DNA from: an uncultured Lachnospiraceae bacterium
GTDB lineage: Bacteria > Bacillota_A > Clostridia > Lachnospirales > Lachnospiraceae
Reading direction: 5' to 3'
Length of the DNA: 6,924 nt
Assembly (NCBI GenBank): GCA_902780985.1
Contig: CACZHN010000175.1
Location: 1-6,924, forward strand
Made by a program: the position numbers and the translations under genes. A model generated the notes under the pieces. The model saw nothing but the letters and a program-made list of their open reading frames with translations, was not told the DNA's origin and did not search any database. Positions 5,066 to 6,924 of this stretch are shown here, piece after piece (position 1 is the stretch's first letter; every line of letters begins with the position of its first letter).

Positions 5066-5689
5066 ATGGAAAACGTGGCTATTGAAGGAATCAGTAATCT
5101 GCAGGTAATAACAAACATGTTTGCGCAGGTGGGATGCGCAGAAGCGGATAACTGTATTCTCGTGACGACAAACAGAGATTTTGTAGGAGGTTCAGCTCCG
5201 GATGCGGGCGGTATTATGACTACAAATGCGGCTATCGTAGGTACAAAAAACGGCGGGCTTGTGGGAGGCCTGGTTGCCGGTGCGGTTGCGGGAGCTGTAA
5301 ATGCAGCAGTACAGGAACAGGTTAATGAGTTTAACAGCAAGCTGGATAACAGACAGCAGATCGCATTTGACAGAAGTACTTATGCAGGATTTGTGATCAA
5401 TGTTCTTTCAACAGGTATCGGTGTTATTCCCTGCAGAAACAGCGGACAGATAGTTCCGAAGGTTAAAGATCTTATAACGGATGTAGAACATTCTTTCTTT
5501 ATAAGTTACAATGAACTTGAAGATAAGAAGCTTAAAAAGCTTCCGCTTAACTTCTCATCGATGCAGTTTGCCATGTGCTTTAAGAATACAGGAGATCTGA
5601 AGGTTTATACTCCTTGGCAGTTACCGAAAAAGCACAAGCTGATTCCATATCAGGAGGCAAACTTCAATAAGTTAGTTTCACGATTTTAA
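5066..5689 (+). CDS. Glycine-zipper-containing protein, unknown function
   Basis: This 207-residue protein has no signal peptide. A small-residue-rich segment, GGLVGGLVAGAVAGAV (63-78), forms a glycine zipper of the kind that packs helices or inserts in membranes. It is flanked by a Gly-rich region (41-62) and an amphipathic, charged stretch (VQEQVNEFNSKLDNRQQ, 82-98). The C-terminal part (about 100-207) is mixed alpha/beta. It ends in hydrophobic-aromatic strands (FISYNELED, MQFAMCFKNTGDLKVYTPW) and IPYQEANFNKLV. This outline is reminiscent of PH-like domains that bind membranes or peptides, but only weakly. Translation starts at ATG 5066, with AAAAGGAG at 5046-5053 and a longish 12-nt spacing. 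It follows the exported protein gene by 34 nt and precedes the HEAT-like gene by 11 nt with no terminator between, so co-transcription is likely. I do not recognise a named family. Confidence 0.82.
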   Translation: MENVAIEGISNLQVITNMFAQVGCAEADNCILVTTNRDFVGGSAPDAGGIMTTNAAIVGTKNGGLVGGLVAGAVAGAVNAAVQEQVNEFNSKLDNRQQIAFDRSTYAGFVINVLSTGIGVIPCRNSGQIVPKVKDLITDVEHSFFISYNELEDKKLKKLPLNFSSMQFAMCFKNTGDLKVYTPWQLPKKHKLIPYQEANFNKLVSRF

Positions 5690-5700
5690 GGATTTAAAAC

Positions 5701-6924
5701 ATGTTCTTTAAGAAGAAAGAAACAACTGAAAACAGAAACAAAATAACAGAGTTCGGGGATAGACTGCTTCAGGGTGACGTCGGATGTCTTTCGTGGCTGT
5801 ATGAACAGCTGGTATATGAAGATGCGAAGGGATGTGCGATTATTGCCGATTATATCAAGCGGTTTATGTCCGAACTTGATACTGTGCATTTGATAAGGCT
5901 TGATGAACGTTTCAGGGATACGTCTTCCATGGAATGGTATACCGGTTGGAAGGATGTAGATCCCGAGAAACTCGTAAAGTCTGTCGAAGACAGAGAAGCA
6001 GCTCTCTGGATATTGAGACTGGGTACATTTCATCCGAACGGGTATTTCCGGGAGAAATGCGTTCGAAAGCTGATAGGAGACAAGGCTTCCGTTCCTTTTC
6101 TTCTGCTGAGATTAAATGACTGGGCAAGAGTCGTAAGAAATATAGCCGGCGGTGTGGCGTATACCGTAAAAAGGCTGTCGGTAGAGGAGATAATTGCAAG
6201 CCTTCCGTATCTTGAAAAGGTTGAACACGGTTTTCGCAGAGATTACGGAATCATCGAAAGCATTAAGGAATCTATGGCGGTCGGAATCGCAAACGGGATA
6301 AGAGACTTTGATCTGAAAAAAGTCAGATACTATGAGCTTTCGGCAAGAAGGCAGTTATATAGGTTCATCTATGAGACACAGGCACTGGACAAATCAGGTG
6401 TAAGAACGCTCATCGATCTTGAAAAGAACAGTCAGCTTCAGGCACAGCTGCTTTCCGGCTACATAAATAAATACGAAGTCTCTCTTGAAGAACTGGATAG
6501 ATTCATCGACCATAAGAGTGAAGTGGTACAGAGACTTGCGATAGAGCATAAATACAGAAGGATCAACGGCATCTGGGACGGCCTTGAGAAGAAGCTCATT
6601 TCATCTTCGGCAGGACTCAGGAGTTCGGTAAGGTATCTTCTTCAGATGAAGTCCGATATCGATATCAGGCAGTATTATCTTGATCGTATCGACACAGCGG
6701 CAAGAGGAATCTGCATTCTCGGACTGGGTGAAACAGGAAAAGAAAGCGATGCGGATCTTCTGATGAAATATCTGGAGTCCGATAACGCGGGAACAGTAAA
6801 GAAAACTCTTCATGCACTGGGAATGCTGAAGGGAGATAAGGCTGAGGATGTTTTCTGGAAGTATCTGCATGATGAGAGACAGGGAGTAATGTGTCAGGCT
6901 TACAGGGAGATCTCGGCAGCAAAT
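5701..6924 (+). CDS. HEAT-repeat-like helical protein, 3' end outside window
   Basis: The frame from ATG 5701 stays open for 408 codons to the end of the window, so the gene is incomplete. AAGGAT (5688-5693) overlaps the previous gene's stop and sits 7 nt before the ATG. The protein is cytosolic (MFFKKKETTENRNK start, no signal) and almost wholly helical. The clearest repeat-like units are at the C-terminal end: ARGICILGLGETGKESDADLL (334-354) and VKKTLHALGMLKGDKAEDVFW (367-387). Both follow the HEAT/PBS-lyase-like pattern of an A-x-x-x-L-G-x-L/T-G-type turn followed by a second helix. A less regular helical pair is at about 97-150 (AALWILRLGTFHP... VPFLLLRLNDWARVVRNIA). HEAT arrays are usually protein-interaction scaffolds; no enzymatic motif is visible. 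It is the third gene of the unit and may bridge or scaffold the products of its neighbours (inference). Minus-strand open frames over this region are shadows. Confidence 0.85.
   Translation, partial: MFFKKKETTENRNKITEFGDRLLQGDVGCLSWLYEQLVYEDAKGCAIIADYIKRFMSELDTVHLIRLDERFRDTSSMEWYTGWKDVDPEKLVKSVEDREAALWILRLGTFHPNGYFREKCVRKLIGDKASVPFLLLRLNDWARVVRNIAGGVAYTVKRLSVEEIIASLPYLEKVEHGFRRDYGIIESIKESMAVGIANGIRDFDLKKVRYYELSARRQLYRFIYETQALDKSGVRTLIDLEKNSQLQAQLLSGYINKYEVSLEELDRFIDHKSEVVQRLAIEHKYRRINGIWDGLEKKLISSSAGLRSSVRYLLQMKSDIDIRQYYLDRIDTAARGICILGLGETGKESDADLLMKYLESDNAGTVKKTLHALGMLKGDKAEDVFWKYLHDERQGVMCQAYREISAAN

Noticed and set aside
5686..6199. Several open frames on both strands (5686-6033 -, 5912-6199 -, 5934-6119 +).
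   Set aside because: All lie inside the continuous 408-codon HEAT-like frame starting at 5701, which has a proper ribosome site.
6601..6922. Two overlapping minus-strand open frames at the window end.
   Set aside because: They are shadows of the HEAT-like gene, whose plus frame stays open through this region and carries the clearest repeat units.

Overview
The window looks like a stretch of a Bacillota chromosome, most likely from a Lachnospiraceae-type anaerobe (an inference). By eye the base composition is moderately AT-rich and AGA is a common arginine codon. Several genes have strong AAGGAG or GGAGG ribosome sites. A LytTR regulator sits next to a DUF3021-like membrane protein, a pairing typical of Bacillota. 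I saw no rRNA, tRNA, CRISPR array, insertion sequence or phage gene. No gene-free stretch exceeds about 200 bases.

Region 1 (1-1648) holds two convergent genes sharing a terminator hairpin. One is the 3' end of an FtsX/MacB-type ABC transporter permease (+). The other is dcd, a dCTP deaminase (-), whose active-site region reads more like the bifunctional deaminase/dUTPase type. The dcd promoter predicts an almost leaderless mRNA.

Region 2 (1649-3510) is a candidate LytTR regulatory module on the + strand. It encodes a seven-segment CPBP-like membrane protein, a stand-alone LytTR DNA-binding protein and a four-segment DUF3021-like protein, and it ends at a bidirectional terminator. Upstream of the first gene are two 9-bp direct repeats spaced exactly 21 bp, the geometry LytTR proteins recognise, just ahead of a candidate promoter. 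The simplest model is that the LytTR protein controls its own locus and the DUF3021-like protein restrains it at the membrane. The membrane protease-like protein would be an output or sensor.

Region 3 (3511-6924) contains a divergent pair of transcription units. A 65-residue two-helix membrane protein reads leftward. A three-gene unit reads rightward: a membrane-anchored acidic exported protein, a glycine-zipper protein, and a HEAT-repeat-like protein that runs off the window end. The 201-bp spacer carries two good sigma-70-type promoters facing outward. Each promoter is overlapped by a copy of a 17-bp AT-rich operator-like element; the copies match at 16 of 17 positions when one is reversed. 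The small protein and the three-gene unit are therefore probably controlled together by a regulator encoded elsewhere. I cannot assign a function to any of these four proteins, so this unit is the best candidate here for something undescribed.
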